Source: Oscillospiraceae bacterium | GTDB taxonomy: Bacteria > Bacillota > Clostridia > Oscillospirales > Ruminococcaceae | Length of the DNA: 60,660 nucleotides | NCBI GenBank assembly: GCA_017505635.1 | Contig: JAFVOU010000024.1 | Span: 1-60,660 of the forward strand | Direction: 5' to 3' | Part shown: one piece after another, positions 1-8,801 of the stretch | Position numbering within the stretch: the first letter of the stretch is position 1 | How the letters are laid out: every line of letters begins with the position of its first letter | Notes under the pieces: model-generated | Database searches by the model: none | Told to the model about the DNA's origin: nothing | What the model saw: only the letters and a program-made list of their open reading frames with translations | Position numbers and translations under genes: made by a program

Positions 1-56
1 ATAAGTATTTTTAATTTAATAAAATATAAATATACATTTAACATTTGGAGGACATT

Positions 57-1436
57 ATGTTAAACCAGGATAAAACAATGGAAAAAATCATCGCTTTGTG
101 CAAAGCCAGAGGCTATGTTTATGCAGGCAGCGAAATTTACGGCGGTCTTGCAAACACATGGGACTACGGCCCACTTGGCGTTGAATTTAAAAACAACGTA
201 AAAGCTGCATGGAGAAAAAAATTCATCCAGGAAAGCCCATACAACGTAGGTCTTGACGCAGCTATTCTTATGAACCCACAGACATGGGTTGCTTCCGGTC
301 ACGTTGGCGGCTTCTCTGACCCGCTTATGGACTGCAAAGACTGTAAAACACGTCACCGTGCAGACAAACTTATCGAAGATGCAGGTTACGAATGTGCAGG
401 CTGGTCCAACGAACAGATGAGAGCATTCATCGACGAAAAAGGCATCACATGCCCAGACTGCGGCAGCACAAACTTTACAGATATCCGCAAATTCAACCTT
501 ATGTTCAAAACATTCCAGGGTGTTACAGAAGATGCTAAAAACGAAATTTACCTTCGTCCTGAAACAGCACAGGGTATATTTGTAAACTTTGCAAATATCC
601 AGAGAACAACAAGAAGAAAACTTCCATTTGGTGTTGCACAGATTGGTAAAAGCTTCCGTAACGAAATCACACCGGGTAACTTTACATTCCGTACAAGAGA
701 ATTTGAACAGATGGAACTCGAATTCTTCATCAAACCAGGCACAAATATGGAATGGTTCCAGTACTGGAGAAACTACTGCTACAACTGGCTGCTTTCCCTT
801 GGTATGAAAGAAGAAAACCTCAAACTCCGTGACCATTCTCAGGAAGAACTTTCCCACTACTCCACAGCTACAACAGACATCGAATTTATGTTCCCATTTG
901 GCTGGGGCGAACTCTGGGGTATTGCTGACCGTGGTGCATTTGACCTTACACAGCACTCTGAACACTGCGGCAAACCAATCGAATACTTTGACCCTGAAAC
1001 AAACGAACACTACATCCCACACGTTGTTGAACCATCCCTTGGTGCAGACCGTGTTGCTCTTGCTTTCCTCTGCGAAGCATACGACGAAGAAGTTGTAGAC
1101 GCAGAAAAGAACGATACACGTGTTGTTCTCCGTCTCCACCCAGCACTTGCTCCATACAAAGCTTGTGTTCTTCCACTTTCCAAAAAGCTCAGCGAACAGG
1201 CAACAGCAGTTTACCAGCAGCTTCAGAAAGACTTTATGGTTGACTACGACGAAGCAGGTTCTATCGGCAAACGTTACCGCCGTCAGGACGAAATCGGTAC
1301 ACCACTCTGTATCACATACGACTTCGAATCTGTTGAAGACGGCTGTGTAACAGTTCGTGACCGTGACACAATGGAACAGGAACGTGTTAAAATCGAAGAC
1401 CTCAAAGCTTACATCGCTAAGAAAATCGAATTTTAA
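57..1436 (+). CDS. glyS: glycyl-tRNA synthetase (dimeric, GlyQS type)
   Basis: Class II aminoacyl-tRNA synthetase that charges tRNA-Gly with glycine in the cytoplasm. The 459-residue length and single chain fit the homodimeric type rather than the alpha2beta2 type. An insertion early in the protein carries two CxxC pairs (DCKDC and CPDC), a likely zinc site, and the class II motifs follow ([15 protein letters not shown], and a C-terminal anticodon-binding domain ending near residue 459). I start at the ATG at 57, because GGAGG at 47-51 lies six bases before it; the in-frame TTG at 45 overlaps the ribosome-binding site and is not credible. Only 56 bases of upstream sequence are present, so a T-box leader cannot be assessed. 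A terminator follows. Confidence 0.96.
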   Translation: MLNQDKTMEKIIALCKARGYVYAGSEIYGGLANTWDYGPLGVEFKNNVKAAWRKKFIQESPYNVGLDAAILMNPQTWVASGHVGGFSDPLMDCKDCKTRHRADKLIEDAGYECAGWSNEQMRAFIDEKGITCPDCGSTNFTDIRKFNLMFKTFQGVTEDAKNEIYLRPETAQGIFVNFANIQRTTRRKLPFGVAQIGKSFRNEITPGNFTFRTREFEQMELEFFIKPGTNMEWFQYWRNYCYNWLLSLGMKEENLKLRDHSQEELSHYSTATTDIEFMFPFGWGELWGIADRGAFDLTQHSEHCGKPIEYFDPETNEHYIPHVVEPSLGADRVALAFLCEAYDEEVVDAEKNDTRVVLRLHPALAPYKACVLPLSKKLSEQATAVYQQLQKDFMVDYDEAGSIGKRYRRQDEIGTPLCITYDFESVEDGCVTVRDRDTMEQERVKIEDLKAYIAKKIEF

Positions 1437-1452
1437 TTAAAAATTTGCATAT

Positions 1453-1490
1453 AAAAAGTCGGTTCATTACGAACCGACTTTTTGTTATAT
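1453..1490. terminator. bidirectional intrinsic terminator between glyS and the YitT-like gene
   Basis: A perfect 13-bp stem (1453-1465 with 1471-1483) with a five-base loop carries A-runs on its left flank and T-runs on its right, so it can end both converging transcripts. Confidence 0.9.
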
Positions 1491-2072
1491 ATTCTGTATT
1501 TTTTCAATAATAAAGGAAGACAGGGTTACTGTGACAAGGGAATAAACTATCCTGCCAAAAGGTATATAGGTGAGTGAAAGGCAAAGCACCGTTAAATCAG
1601 TTGCAAGATATGCTTTGGATATGCGGCATTTTGCAAGTTTAGATATAACGAGGGCAAGGGCATCATCGCCGCCGCTGGCACCGCCTTCCTTAACTACAAT
1701 GCCAACACCGATACCCACAAACAATGCGCCCAGAATTGCGGCAGCAAGCGGTTTGTCTGCAAAGGACGGTAAAATATAGCCAACACTTTCCCAAACGCGA
1801 TAGCTGAAAGAAAAACAGCAGCTTGCAAACATGGCGTTTTTAAGAAAACTGTTGCCAAGCACCCGCCAGCCGATAAAATAGCAGGTGAAATCCAGTACAA
1901 TGCCGCTTATGCTTGGGCTGATATCAAACCAGTGGTTAAGCAGCAAGGTCATGCCAAGGACGCCGCCTTCGGTTGTGCCGCTCTGGCTGTGAACGTTGAA
2001 CAGCCCGAAAGAAAGTATAAAAGCACCAAGAAAAAGCAGGGCATAATGTTTTATATTTATTTGTCTTTGCAA
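1485..2072 (-). CDS. YitT-family membrane protein, short form
   Basis: Predicted inner-membrane protein with about five or six hydrophobic helices and the YitT-family signatures of a Gly-rich GGVLG-type loop near the N-terminus and a GxGxGxVxxxGGxSGGDD segment after the fourth helix. The function of the family is not known; some members are linked to transport or regulation. At 195 residues it lacks the C-terminal DUF2179 domain usually seen in YitT proteins of about 280 residues, and it ends cleanly next to the terminator. I start at the TTG at 2072 because AAGGAGG precedes it at 2079-2085 on the minus strand; a longer in-frame ATG at 2108 would bury that site. It stands alone, convergent with glyS. 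Confidence 0.7.
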   Translation of the reverse strand: MQRQINIKHYALLFLGAFILSFGLFNVHSQSGTTEGGVLGMTLLLNHWFDISPSISGIVLDFTCYFIGWRVLGNSFLKNAMFASCCFSFSYRVWESVGYILPSFADKPLAAAILGALFVGIGVGIVVKEGGASGGDDALALVISKLAKCRISKAYLATDLTVLCLSLTYIPFGRIVYSLVTVTLSSFIIEKIQNI

Positions 2073-2176
2073 TATACCGCCTCCTTTGGATGTGTTGCCA
2101 TGCAGCATATAACGGACAGCACGTTCTGCTGTAATTTTTTAATTATGGCAGTTAATGAACCATAAGTAAAAAAATA

Positions 2177-2197
2177 AGCTGAGCATTTCGCTCAGCT
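2177..2197 (-). terminator. rpmB terminator
   Basis: Eight-bp stem (2177-2184 with 2190-2197) and five-base loop. Read on the minus strand it is followed by a T-rich run (complement of 2166-2176). Confidence 0.85.
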
Positions 2198-2214
2198 GTA
2201 ATTTTTCAATGTAA

Positions 2215-2403
2215 TTAGATAGCTCTTGTTACCTTACCAGAGCGAAGACATCTGGTGCAAGCGTGAATATAACGTGGAGAACCGTCCACGATAGCTTTTA
2301 CTCTTTTTACATTTGGTTTCCAAGCTCTGTTGGAACGTCTATGAGAGTGAGATACTTTTATACCAAAAGTAACACCTTTACCACAACAATCACATTTTGC
2401 CAT
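2215..2403 (-). CDS. rpmB: 50S ribosomal protein L28
   Basis: Small basic ribosomal protein of the large subunit, 62 residues, the usual length. It is the zinc-binding (C+) form: Cys residues sit at positions 4, 6 and 7 and again in a CTRC pair near residue 49. The N-terminus KCDCCGKG and the KVSHSHRRSNRAWKPN segment are family signatures. AGGAGG at 2413-2418 on the minus strand precedes the ATG. It is transcribed alone, with its own promoter at 2439-2467 and its own terminator. Confidence 0.97.
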   Translation of the reverse strand: MAKCDCCGKGVTFGIKVSHSHRRSNRAWKPNVKRVKAIVDGSPRYIHACTRCLRSGKVTRAI

Positions 2404-2438
2404 TCTGTTGCACCTCCTAAAATTTAATCAACTATAAT

Positions 2439-2467
2439 ATTTTAGCATATATTTTATCTAAATGCAA
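2439..2467 (-). promoter_or_regulatory. sigma-A type promoter of rpmB
   Basis: On the minus strand TTGCAT (2462-2467) and TAAAAT (2439-2444) are separated by 17 bases, about 35 bases upstream of the rpmB start codon. Confidence 0.6.
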
Positions 2468-2603
2468 TACCTAAATTGCATTTTTCTCATATTGCTCAAA
2501 TAGTTTATCACAAACAAAAGATAATATCAAGTACTTTTTTTCAATTATTTAAAAAATTTTACACAATAATATAATATTATATATCTATATATACATTATA
2601 CTC

Positions 2604-2632
2604 TTGAAAAAACCTATAAAAAACAATATAAT
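2604..2632 (+). promoter_or_regulatory. sigma-A type promoter of the M50-scpA-scpB run
   Basis: TTGAAA (2604-2609), 17-base spacer, TATAAT (2627-2632), placed 38 bases before the start codon of the M50 protease gene. The close spacing of the genes that follow suggests that it serves several of them. Confidence 0.7.
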
Positions 2633-2669
2633 TAATTATTAAGCGTTAGCTTTTATAAAGGAGATTTAT

Positions 2670-3335
2670 ATGAACTTTTTTGATATAGTAGTGCGTGCAA
2701 TTGTTCTGCTTACAGCAATTCCTGTGCACGAAGCGGCACATGCATACGTTGCAGATAAAATGGGTGATCCTACAGGCAGATATATGGGACGTCTTACATT
2801 AAACCCTATGGCACATTTTGACCTTGTGGGTTCTATAGCAATGCTTGTTGCAGGCATCGGCTGGGCAAAACCTGTGCCGGTTAACCCACGCAATTTCCGT
2901 GACCCTAAAAAAGGCATGGCAATTTCTGCAGCAGCAGGCCCTGTTTCCAACCTTATTGTTGCAGCAGCAAGTCTTGCAGTTGCAAAAATAATTATGTATG
3001 CAAGTTATGCAGTTGGTGTAAACACAGCACTCAGCACACTGTTTACAATATTCAATGTTATGTGTTCCATCAACATTTCCCTTGCAATATTCAACCTTAT
3101 TCCTGTTCCGCCGTTTGACGGCAGCCGAATCTTCAACTATTTCCTGCCGGATAAATTCTATTTCAAGGTTATGGAATACGAACAGTACATCGTTATCGGT
3201 CTGCTTATCATTCTTTTTACAGGCGTACTGGATATGCCTCTTGCTTTGCTTTCCAACCTTATTTTCGGTGCATTGGACAAGCTTACAGGATTTATAGATG
3301 TTTTTGGCAGAGCATTGATGCACATGAGCATATAA
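2670..3335 (+). CDS. site-2 protease family (M50) metalloprotease
   Basis: Predicted intramembrane zinc metalloprotease of 221 residues. The zinc-binding HEAAH motif is at residues 20-24 in the first hydrophobic helix, and the third-ligand motif PPFDG lies near residue 149, followed by further membrane helices. It lacks the PDZ domain of RseP, so it belongs with the compact rhomboid-like/SpoIVFB-like bacterial M50 proteins whose substrates are usually unknown. AAGGAG at 2658-2663 sets the ATG start. It heads a run with scpA 22 bases downstream, an arrangement common in Clostridia. Confidence 0.88.
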   Translation: MNFFDIVVRAIVLLTAIPVHEAAHAYVADKMGDPTGRYMGRLTLNPMAHFDLVGSIAMLVAGIGWAKPVPVNPRNFRDPKKGMAISAAAGPVSNLIVAAASLAVAKIIMYASYAVGVNTALSTLFTIFNVMCSINISLAIFNLIPVPPFDGSRIFNYFLPDKFYFKVMEYEQYIVIGLLIILFTGVLDMPLALLSNLIFGALDKLTGFIDVFGRALMHMSI

Positions 3336-3357
3336 ACATTGATTTAAAGGATATTTT

Positions 3358-4062
3358 ATGCAGTTGAATTTTAAAACAGAACAGTTCGAGGGCCCTCTTG
3401 ACCTGCTGCTTGCACTGGTTGCAAAGCATAAGATGAATATTCTGGATATCGAGATTATCACAATTATCAATCAGTATCTGGAAATCATCAATGCAGCACA
3501 GGCGCAGGATTTAGAGGTTGCCAGCGATTTTATCGATATGGCAGCAAGGCTTGTATACCTTAAAAGTGTATATCTGCTGCCAAAGGACGACGAGGGTGAA
3601 AAGCTCAAGGCGGAACTTCAGGGGCAGCTTATCGAATACAGCCAGGCAAAGCTTGCGGCAGAAAATCTGCGCCGTATGTATGTGGGGGATATGCTTTTTA
3701 TCCGTCAGCCTGCAGAAATTGAAGAGGATTGGACATATGATATAATCCACCCTGTAAGCGACCTTGTAAAAGCCTATGAGGTGCTGGATGACAAATCAAT
3801 CCGCCGTGCACCGCCAAAGGTGGAAAAGTTCGAGCCTATTGTATCGGCTCCTATGGTTTCGGTGCACGTTAAAATCTTCAGTGTACTTAAAAACCTTATG
3901 AAAAACAGAGTGCAGAGTCTGCAGTCCGCTTTTGACAAAACCAAAGGCAAAAGCGATGCTATAGCCACTTTTATGGCAATTCTGGAACTTATCCGCGCCC
4001 ACCGTATTGAAATTGACCAGGATGAAAATATGGTGCTTTCTAAAAAACACAGAGGTAATTAA
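3358..4062 (+). CDS. scpA: segregation and condensation protein A
   Basis: Kleisin subunit of the SMC-ScpAB chromosome condensation complex, bridging SMC heads and binding ScpB dimers. The N-terminus FEGPLDLLLALVAKHKMNI is the family hallmark, and the C-terminal winged-helix part (FMAILELIRAHRIEIDQ) is intact. The 234-residue length is normal. AAAGGA precedes the ATG. The stop codon is three bases before the scpB start, so the two are very probably co-translated. SMC is not in this window. Confidence 0.96.
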   Translation: MQLNFKTEQFEGPLDLLLALVAKHKMNILDIEIITIINQYLEIINAAQAQDLEVASDFIDMAARLVYLKSVYLLPKDDEGEKLKAELQGQLIEYSQAKLAAENLRRMYVGDMLFIRQPAEIEEDWTYDIIHPVSDLVKAYEVLDDKSIRRAPPKVEKFEPIVSAPMVSVHVKIFSVLKNLMKNRVQSLQSAFDKTKGKSDAIATFMAILELIRAHRIEIDQDENMVLSKKHRGN

Positions 4063-4065
4063 CAT

Positions 4066-4629
4066 ATGACAATGGAACAGAACGTGTGCGCTGCCGAAGC
4101 AATAATTTTTGCCAGCGGTGACGGTATAAGCACACAGAAGTTAAAAGAAGTTTTGGACCTGGACCTTAAACAGCTGCAGTTTGTGCTGGAAAGTCTGTCC
4201 GAAAAATACAATACAAAAGAAAGCGGTATCCGCTTTGTAAAAAACACCGAACAGGTTTTCTTTACAACCGATACAGCTTATGCAGATGCTGTTTACAAGG
4301 CACTCAGCCAGAAACGCAATGCACCTTTGTCCAATGCGGCAATGGAAACACTGGCTATCATTGCTTACAACCAGCCGGTTTCCCGCAGCTTTATCGAACA
4401 GGTGCGCGGTGTGGATTCCTCAAGCAGTGTGCAGACACTTCTGCAGCGTGGCCTTATCGAAGAAGCAGGCCGTCTGGATATTCCGGGCAAGCCTATCAGT
4501 TACCGTACAACACCGGTATTCCTGCGCAGCTTTTCTATCGAAGGTCTGCAGCAGCTGCCTAAAATAAAAAGCAGCTCTCCTGTGGGCGAAGCTTATCAGC
4601 TTGATTTAGAGGAAAGCGGAAATGCTTAA
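4066..4629 (+). CDS. scpB: segregation and condensation protein B
   Basis: Winged-helix partner of ScpA in the condensin-like SMC complex. The segment ETLAIIAYNQPVSRSFIEQVRG and the following SSSVQTLLQRGLIEEAGR are diagnostic. At 187 residues it is full length. I use the ATG at 4066, nine bases after AGAGGT; a second ATG at 4072 has poorer spacing. Its last eight bases overlap the start of the DUF2953 gene. Confidence 0.96.
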   Translation: MTMEQNVCAAEAIIFASGDGISTQKLKEVLDLDLKQLQFVLESLSEKYNTKESGIRFVKNTEQVFFTTDTAYADAVYKALSQKRNAPLSNAAMETLAIIAYNQPVSRSFIEQVRGVDSSSSVQTLLQRGLIEEAGRLDIPGKPISYRTTPVFLRSFSIEGLQQLPKIKSSSPVGEAYQLDLEESGNA

Positions 4630-5323
4630 ACTGCTGGCTGTTATCGGCTGGATTCTGCTTGGATTGCTTGTTCTGCTGCTGTGGGTGATAATTGTGCCCC
4701 GCAGCGTGTTTGTGGAATATACAGACAGAACAAGCCTTGTGGTTAAGGTAAGAGTATTTTTATTTAAAATAAAAGTTTATCCTCTGCCAAAGTTTCTGAC
4801 AAACAGAGACAAACCAAAGAAAAAAGACAAAAAGCAGAAGAAAACCGCAAATAAAAAAACTGGCGGAAAAAAACAGCCGTCAGGTGATACAGCAAAAAAA
4901 GAGGAACAGTCAGGTTTTGAAAAGTTTATGGCAGATATGCCAAAAGGCTTTGAGCTTGTAAAGGAAGCCGTGGCCACCGTAAAAGGTGTAATGGCAATTC
5001 TGCTTAAAGGAATTTATATAAAAGATGTATCCTTTACAGTGCCTATAAGTGCAAAAGATGCCCACGAAACACAGAAACAGTACGGCATTATTACCTCTGC
5101 TTTTTATTCGCTTAACATATTTTTGCAGAAATATGTCAAAATCTTTTACAAAAAACCTGTGTTTGTTGCGGATTTTGCCAATCTTTATAAGGACAGCACA
5201 TATTTTTATTGTAAAGTACAGGCAAGTCCAGTTATAATATTGGTAACAGGCTGGTATCTGTTTAAAACCTACCGCCGTTTGACAAAAAATAAAAAAGAAT
5301 CAGAACCTGAAAAGGAGATATAA
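4622..5323 (+). CDS. DUF2953 domain protein
   Basis: A 233-residue protein with an N-terminal membrane helix (LLAVIGWILLGLLVLLLWVIIV, residues about 3-25), a very lysine-rich stretch around residues 60-100, and a C-terminal DUF2953-like region containing a second hydrophobic segment (SPVIILVTGWYLF). Its function is unknown. In spore formers this family is routinely encoded between scpB and gerW/ytfJ, as here, which suggests a sporulation or envelope role by association only. It overlaps scpB by eight bases and gerW begins four bases after its stop. Confidence 0.82.
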   Translation: MLKLLAVIGWILLGLLVLLLWVIIVPRSVFVEYTDRTSLVVKVRVFLFKIKVYPLPKFLTNRDKPKKKDKKQKKTANKKTGGKKQPSGDTAKKEEQSGFEKFMADMPKGFELVKEAVATVKGVMAILLKGIYIKDVSFTVPISAKDAHETQKQYGIITSAFYSLNIFLQKYVKIFYKKPVFVADFANLYKDSTYFYCKVQASPVIILVTGWYLFKTYRRLTKNKKESEPEKEI

Positions 5324-5326
5324 ATT

Positions 5327-5797
5327 ATGGCAGAAAAACCGGTACAGGAGCTTATGGCTTCTGCTCTTGAAAAGATGAGAGATCTTGTGGACTCCAACAC
5401 AGTTATAGGCAGCCCTATCTACACACAGGACGGCACAACAATACTGCCGATTTCCAAAGTTTCCTTTGGTTTTGTTTCCGGCGGCACAGATTTTGCTTCC
5501 AAAACACAGAAGGACCTTTTTGGCGGTGCAGCTTCCGCAGGAGGCAGTGTAACACCGGTGGGCTTTCTTGTTATAAAAGACGGCAGTGTAAAACTTATGC
5601 AGCTTGCCGAAGGCGGTGCAACATTTGACCGTCTTATCAATATGATGCCGGAGGTTATCGACCGTGTTGAAGGCTTTATTGCAAACAAAACAGGCAAAAA
5701 GGACACAACGGTAAAAACATCAACAGAAACAGCACAGACTGTTGAAGATGTGGCGGATATTGCCGACGATATCATAATCATCGACGAGACAAAATAA
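5327..5797 (+). CDS. gerW: GerW family sporulation protein (YtfJ)
   Basis: Sporulation-associated protein of 156 residues; GerW (YtfJ) of Bacillus subtilis is needed for normal germination and is found in spores. The signatures are the N-terminal LMASALEKMRDLVDSNTVIGSPI segment, the TTILPISKVSFGFVSGG core and a Gly-rich middle. The C-terminal 30 residues are acidic and Thr-rich and look disordered. AAGGAG lies upstream of the ATG. Its presence supports a spore-forming host. Confidence 0.93.
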   Translation: MAEKPVQELMASALEKMRDLVDSNTVIGSPIYTQDGTTILPISKVSFGFVSGGTDFASKTQKDLFGGAASAGGSVTPVGFLVIKDGSVKLMQLAEGGATFDRLINMMPEVIDRVEGFIANKTGKKDTTVKTSTETAQTVEDVADIADDIIIIDETK

Positions 5798-5824
5798 CAC
5801 ATATACTTTAAAACGGAGAAAATA

Positions 5825-6592
5825 ATGAGAGATACAAGAATTCAGAAAGCTATGGCAGACCAGGGGCTCTGTTCACGCCGTGCAGCAGAACAGATTATCC
5901 TTGAAGGCCGCGTAAAACTTAACGGCCGCCCTGTTCAGCTTGGGGATAAAATGGATATCAGGGCAGATATTCTTTCTGTTGACGGACAGAGAGTTTTCTT
6001 TGACAAGAAGAAAGAATTTTACTACTATATGCTCAACAAGCCACGCGGTTACATTACAACTTCCAGCGATGACCGCGGCAGAAAAACAGTGCTTGACCTT
6101 GTAAAGGATGCACCTGTACGTGTTTATCCTGTAGGTCGTCTTGACAAGGACAGTGAAGGTCTACTGCTGTTTACAAACGACGGCAACTTTGCAAATCAGC
6201 TTACACATCCGTCACATCAGGTGTCCAAGCTTTACCGCGTAACTGTAAGACCAAACGTTACAGAAGAACAGCTTATCGCACTTGCAAACGGTGTTTATCT
6301 TGATGACGGCAGCAAAACATTGCCGGCTGTTGTGCGTGTTGTAACACAGGAAGAAAACCGTTCCGTTATGGAAATTTCCATAAAAGAGGGCAAAAACCGT
6401 CAGGTTCGCCGTATGTGTGCAGCAGTAGGTCTTGAAGTTGCAAGACTTCGCCGCAATGCAATCGGTCCTGTAAAGCTTGGTATGCTTGCACCGGGCAAAA
6501 TGCGTGAACTTAAGCCAAGCGAGGTAAACGCACTTAAAGCAGCGGCAACAAAGGCAAAAAGAGTACAGAGACAGGCAGAAAAAGAGGACTGA
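5825..6592 (+). CDS. rluB: 23S rRNA pseudouridine synthase, RluB/RsuA family
   Basis: Converts a uridine of ribosomal RNA to pseudouridine. An N-terminal S4 RNA-binding domain (QKAMADQGLCSRRAAEQII, residues about 5-60) precedes the catalytic domain with the motif VGRLDKDSEGLLLFT, in which the Asp is the nucleophile. It is 255 residues long. RluB or another RsuA-family specificity cannot be separated by eye, but the gene neighbourhood (scpB, gerW) is that of rluB in Firmicutes. Confidence 0.92.
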   Translation: MRDTRIQKAMADQGLCSRRAAEQIILEGRVKLNGRPVQLGDKMDIRADILSVDGQRVFFDKKKEFYYYMLNKPRGYITTSSDDRGRKTVLDLVKDAPVRVYPVGRLDKDSEGLLLFTNDGNFANQLTHPSHQVSKLYRVTVRPNVTEEQLIALANGVYLDDGSKTLPAVVRVVTQEENRSVMEISIKEGKNRQVRRMCAAVGLEVARLRRNAIGPVKLGMLAPGKMRELKPSEVNALKAAATKAKRVQRQAEKED

Positions 6593-6596
6593 TACC

Positions 6597-6956
6597 ATGG
6601 GCATGTTTACAATGAAACCAATTGACGAATATGATGTGATTGAACTGCTTAACAACGGCAGATTTGAGGGAGACCTTTACGGTTATGTCCTCAGTGACGG
6701 CGGCGACCTGTTCGGTTACACACTTTTCAAAATCGAGGACAATACAACAGTGATGCTGGACAGCAGAACACCGGGTCCTCAGTATCTTGACGGTATTATC
6801 CGTGCAAGCATAGCCTACGGCGAGGCAAGAGGCGCAGAATATTTCAGCTTCAATATGGACCACGAACCATTTGCCGAATACAAGCGCATTTTCTTTGGCG
6901 ACCAGCCTGACCGCATGAAAACAACAGTAATATTTTCCGGTTGCAAACACGAATAA
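6597..6956 (+). CDS. hypothetical protein, 119 residues
   Basis: I do not recognise this protein. It is an acidic, soluble-looking chain of 119 residues with no signal peptide or membrane helix. The middle (LDGIIRASIAYGEARGAEYFSFNMDHEPF) has a faint resemblance to the helix-strand part of GNAT acetyltransferases, but no acetyl-CoA loop is visible. GAGG at 6584-6587 is nine bases before the ATG, and the gene starts four bases after the rluB stop, so it is probably co-transcribed with it. Confidence 0.65.
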   Translation: MGMFTMKPIDEYDVIELLNNGRFEGDLYGYVLSDGGDLFGYTLFKIEDNTTVMLDSRTPGPQYLDGIIRASIAYGEARGAEYFSFNMDHEPFAEYKRIFFGDQPDRMKTTVIFSGCKHE

Positions 6957-7063
6957 AGGATGTTAAACTTAATATGTTAGATTTGTTCAGAGAACTGTTT
7001 GGCAAAAAAGCCATACAGAATGAAGATAATAATAACTATAACGATACAAAGGAGACTACACCA

Positions 7064-7261
7064 ATGGTTGTAACAAAACAGACAAACATCGGCGCAATTC
7101 TTGACGCTGACCCAACAACAGGCAAATACTTTATGGAAATCGGTATGCACTGCCTTGGCTGCCCATCTGCACGCGGCGAAAACATCGAACAGGCTTGCTG
7201 GGCACACGGCACAAATGCTGACGAACTTGTTGCTAAACTCAACGCACACTTTGGCAACTGA
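7064..7261 (+). CDS. DUF1858 redox-disulfide domain protein
   Basis: A 65-residue single-domain protein of the DUF1858 family, known as a redox-disulfide domain and often found near or fused to hybrid-cluster proteins. The HCLGCPSARGENIEQAC segment carries the CxxC pair and a third Cys expected of the family. GGAG at 7051-7054 is nine bases before the ATG at 7064. An in-frame ATG at 6974 would add 30 polar, Asn-rich residues; its ribosome-binding site is distant, so I prefer the short form, which matches the family length. The stop is one base from the trmK start. Confidence 0.85.
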   Translation: MVVTKQTNIGAILDADPTTGKYFMEIGMHCLGCPSARGENIEQACWAHGTNADELVAKLNAHFGN

Positions 7262-7262
7262 T

Positions 7263-7955
7263 ATGAAAGAAAAAAGTATTGGCAGCCGTTTGCTTACGGC
7301 TGCCGGTCTTGTTTGTAATGGCAAAACCGTATGCGACGTGGGCTGTGACCATGGCAAATTAAGCCTTTATCTTATACAGTCCGGCAAAGCAGAAAGGGTT
7401 ATTGCCACCGATATCAACAAGATGCCGCTGCAGAAAGCGATTGACCTTTTTGCCGAAAACAATATCAGCGACAAGGCGCAGTTTTACCTTACAGACGGTC
7501 TGCAGAATATCACCGATACCGATGATATCACCCATGTGGTTATATGCGGCCTTGGCGGTGACACAATGGCACAGATTATCGAAAACGCACCGTTTATCAA
7601 AGAAAACCGTGTGCGTCTTGTTCTGCTGCCTGCACAAAGCGGCAACAAAATCCGCCAGTATCTTTATGACCACGGGTTTGGCATAGAAAGCGAAACCACA
7701 GTGGGCGAAAACAAAAAATTCTACAGTGCAATCAGTGCGGTTTATACAGGGGAAAAAACAGATTATACCGATTTCGACTGCTTTATTGGCAAAAGCCGTT
7801 ACTGTACTGATGACAGTGCAAAAGGATATTTTGAAATGGTACACACACAGCTGAAAAAGCGTCAGAAAGGCTTTATCATCGATACAGGTGTATGTCCTGA
7901 GGGTATAAATGATGCTGTGGAAAAAACCGAAGCACTGCTGCGCAATTTTGAATAA
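7263..7955 (+). CDS. trmK: tRNA (adenine(22)-N1)-methyltransferase
   Basis: SAM-dependent enzyme that makes m1A at position 22 of tRNA. The Rossmann motif I reads VCDVGCDHGKLSLYL and the TrmK hallmark ICGLGGDTM follows near residue 98; C-terminal helices (TQLKKRQKGF) match the coiled tail of the family. From the ATG at 7263 the protein has 230 residues, the normal size. A longer in-frame extension back to 7101 would overlap the whole DUF1858 gene in another frame and is rejected. A strong terminator follows. Confidence 0.93.
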   Translation: MKEKSIGSRLLTAAGLVCNGKTVCDVGCDHGKLSLYLIQSGKAERVIATDINKMPLQKAIDLFAENNISDKAQFYLTDGLQNITDTDDITHVVICGLGGDTMAQIIENAPFIKENRVRLVLLPAQSGNKIRQYLYDHGFGIESETTVGENKKFYSAISAVYTGEKTDYTDFDCFIGKSRYCTDDSAKGYFEMVHTQLKKRQKGFIIDTGVCPEGINDAVEKTEALLRNFE

Positions 7956-7971
7956 TCAAATTTACAAGCTG

Positions 7972-8015
7972 AAACACTTTTATCTGCTGATGAGGCAGGT
8001 AAAGGTGTTTTTTGT
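7972..8015 (+). terminator. terminator after trmK
   Basis: A 16-bp stem (7972-7987 with 7995-8010, including G-U pairs) followed by a T-rich tail. It closes the run that begins at the M50 protease. Confidence 0.9.
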
Positions 8016-8111
8016 TTGAATAAATCATATCGATACTACACAAAACGAGCAATTTGTTGTATACTTATATGGAAAATAATTTGATAAAATGAATTATGCG
8101 AGGTAACCGTT

Positions 8112-8801
8112 TTGAAAATCTGGTGCATTGAAGACGATCTGAATATAAATAACCTTATAATTTATGCCCTTACAAGTCAGGGATTTGCAGCACAGGGCTT
8201 TGGGTGTTATGCCGAGTTCTGTGACGGACTCAAAACTGAAACTCCGGACCTTGTTATGCTGGATATTATGCTGCCTGATACCGACGGGCTGACAATTCTC
8301 AAAAAGCTTAAGGAAGATGTGCGTTACAGTGATATTCCGGTTATAATGCTCACTGCAAAAAGCAGTGAAATTGACATTGTAAAGGCGCTTGATGCAGGTG
8401 CAGAGGATTATATCACCAAGCCTTTTGGCATTCTTGAGATGACAAGCCGTGTAAAAGCTGTTCTTCGCCGCTGCGAAAAACACACCAAAAACAGCACAGT
8501 GCTTGTATCAGGGTCCATAGAAATGGATACCGAACGCCATGTTGTTACAGTTGACGGTGAAAAAACCGACCTTACACTTAAAGAGTACAGTATGCTTAAA
8601 CTGTTTATGTCCAGCCCGAGAAAGGTGTTCAGCCGTGAAAACATAATGGACATCGTATGGGGAGACAGCTATGTGGGCGAAAGCCGCACTGTGGATATGC
8701 ACATAAAAACCCTGCGTCAGAAACTGGGTAAAGCAGGGGATATCATTGTTACAATCAGAGGTGTTGGCTATAAAATCGAGCCGGACGGAGAAAAACGATG
8801 A
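8112..8801 (+). CDS. OmpR/PhoB-family response regulator
   Basis: DNA-binding response regulator of 229 residues. The receiver domain (1-120) has the acidic pocket ED at residues 7-9, the phosphoacceptor Asp51 in VMLDIMLPDTDG, and the conserved Thr and Lys (MLTAKSS, YITKPFG). A winged-helix effector domain follows (TLKEYSMLKLF ... VDMHIKTLRQKLG ... TIRGVGYK). The start is a TTG at 8112, seven bases after GAGGT at 8100-8104. It overlaps the kinase gene by four bases, so the pair is co-translated. The stimulus is unknown; no phosphate-transport genes are nearby. Confidence 0.94.
   Translation: MKIWCIEDDLNINNLIIYALTSQGFAAQGFGCYAEFCDGLKTETPDLVMLDIMLPDTDGLTILKKLKEDVRYSDIPVIMLTAKSSEIDIVKALDAGAEDYITKPFGILEMTSRVKAVLRRCEKHTKNSTVLVSGSIEMDTERHVVTVDGEKTDLTLKEYSMLKLFMSSPRKVFSRENIMDIVWGDSYVGESRTVDMHIKTLRQKLGKAGDIIVTIRGVGYKIEPDGEKR

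Noticed and set aside
60..1139. Long antisense open frame opposite glyS
   Set aside because: Composition is Cys/Phe/Val-rich, the frame mirrors codon bias of glyS, and it has no ribosome-binding site.
6974..7063. N-terminal extension of the DUF1858 protein from the ATG at 6974
   Set aside because: The better-spaced ribosome-binding site is inside it and the family normally begins at the later ATG; it is kept only as a minor possibility.
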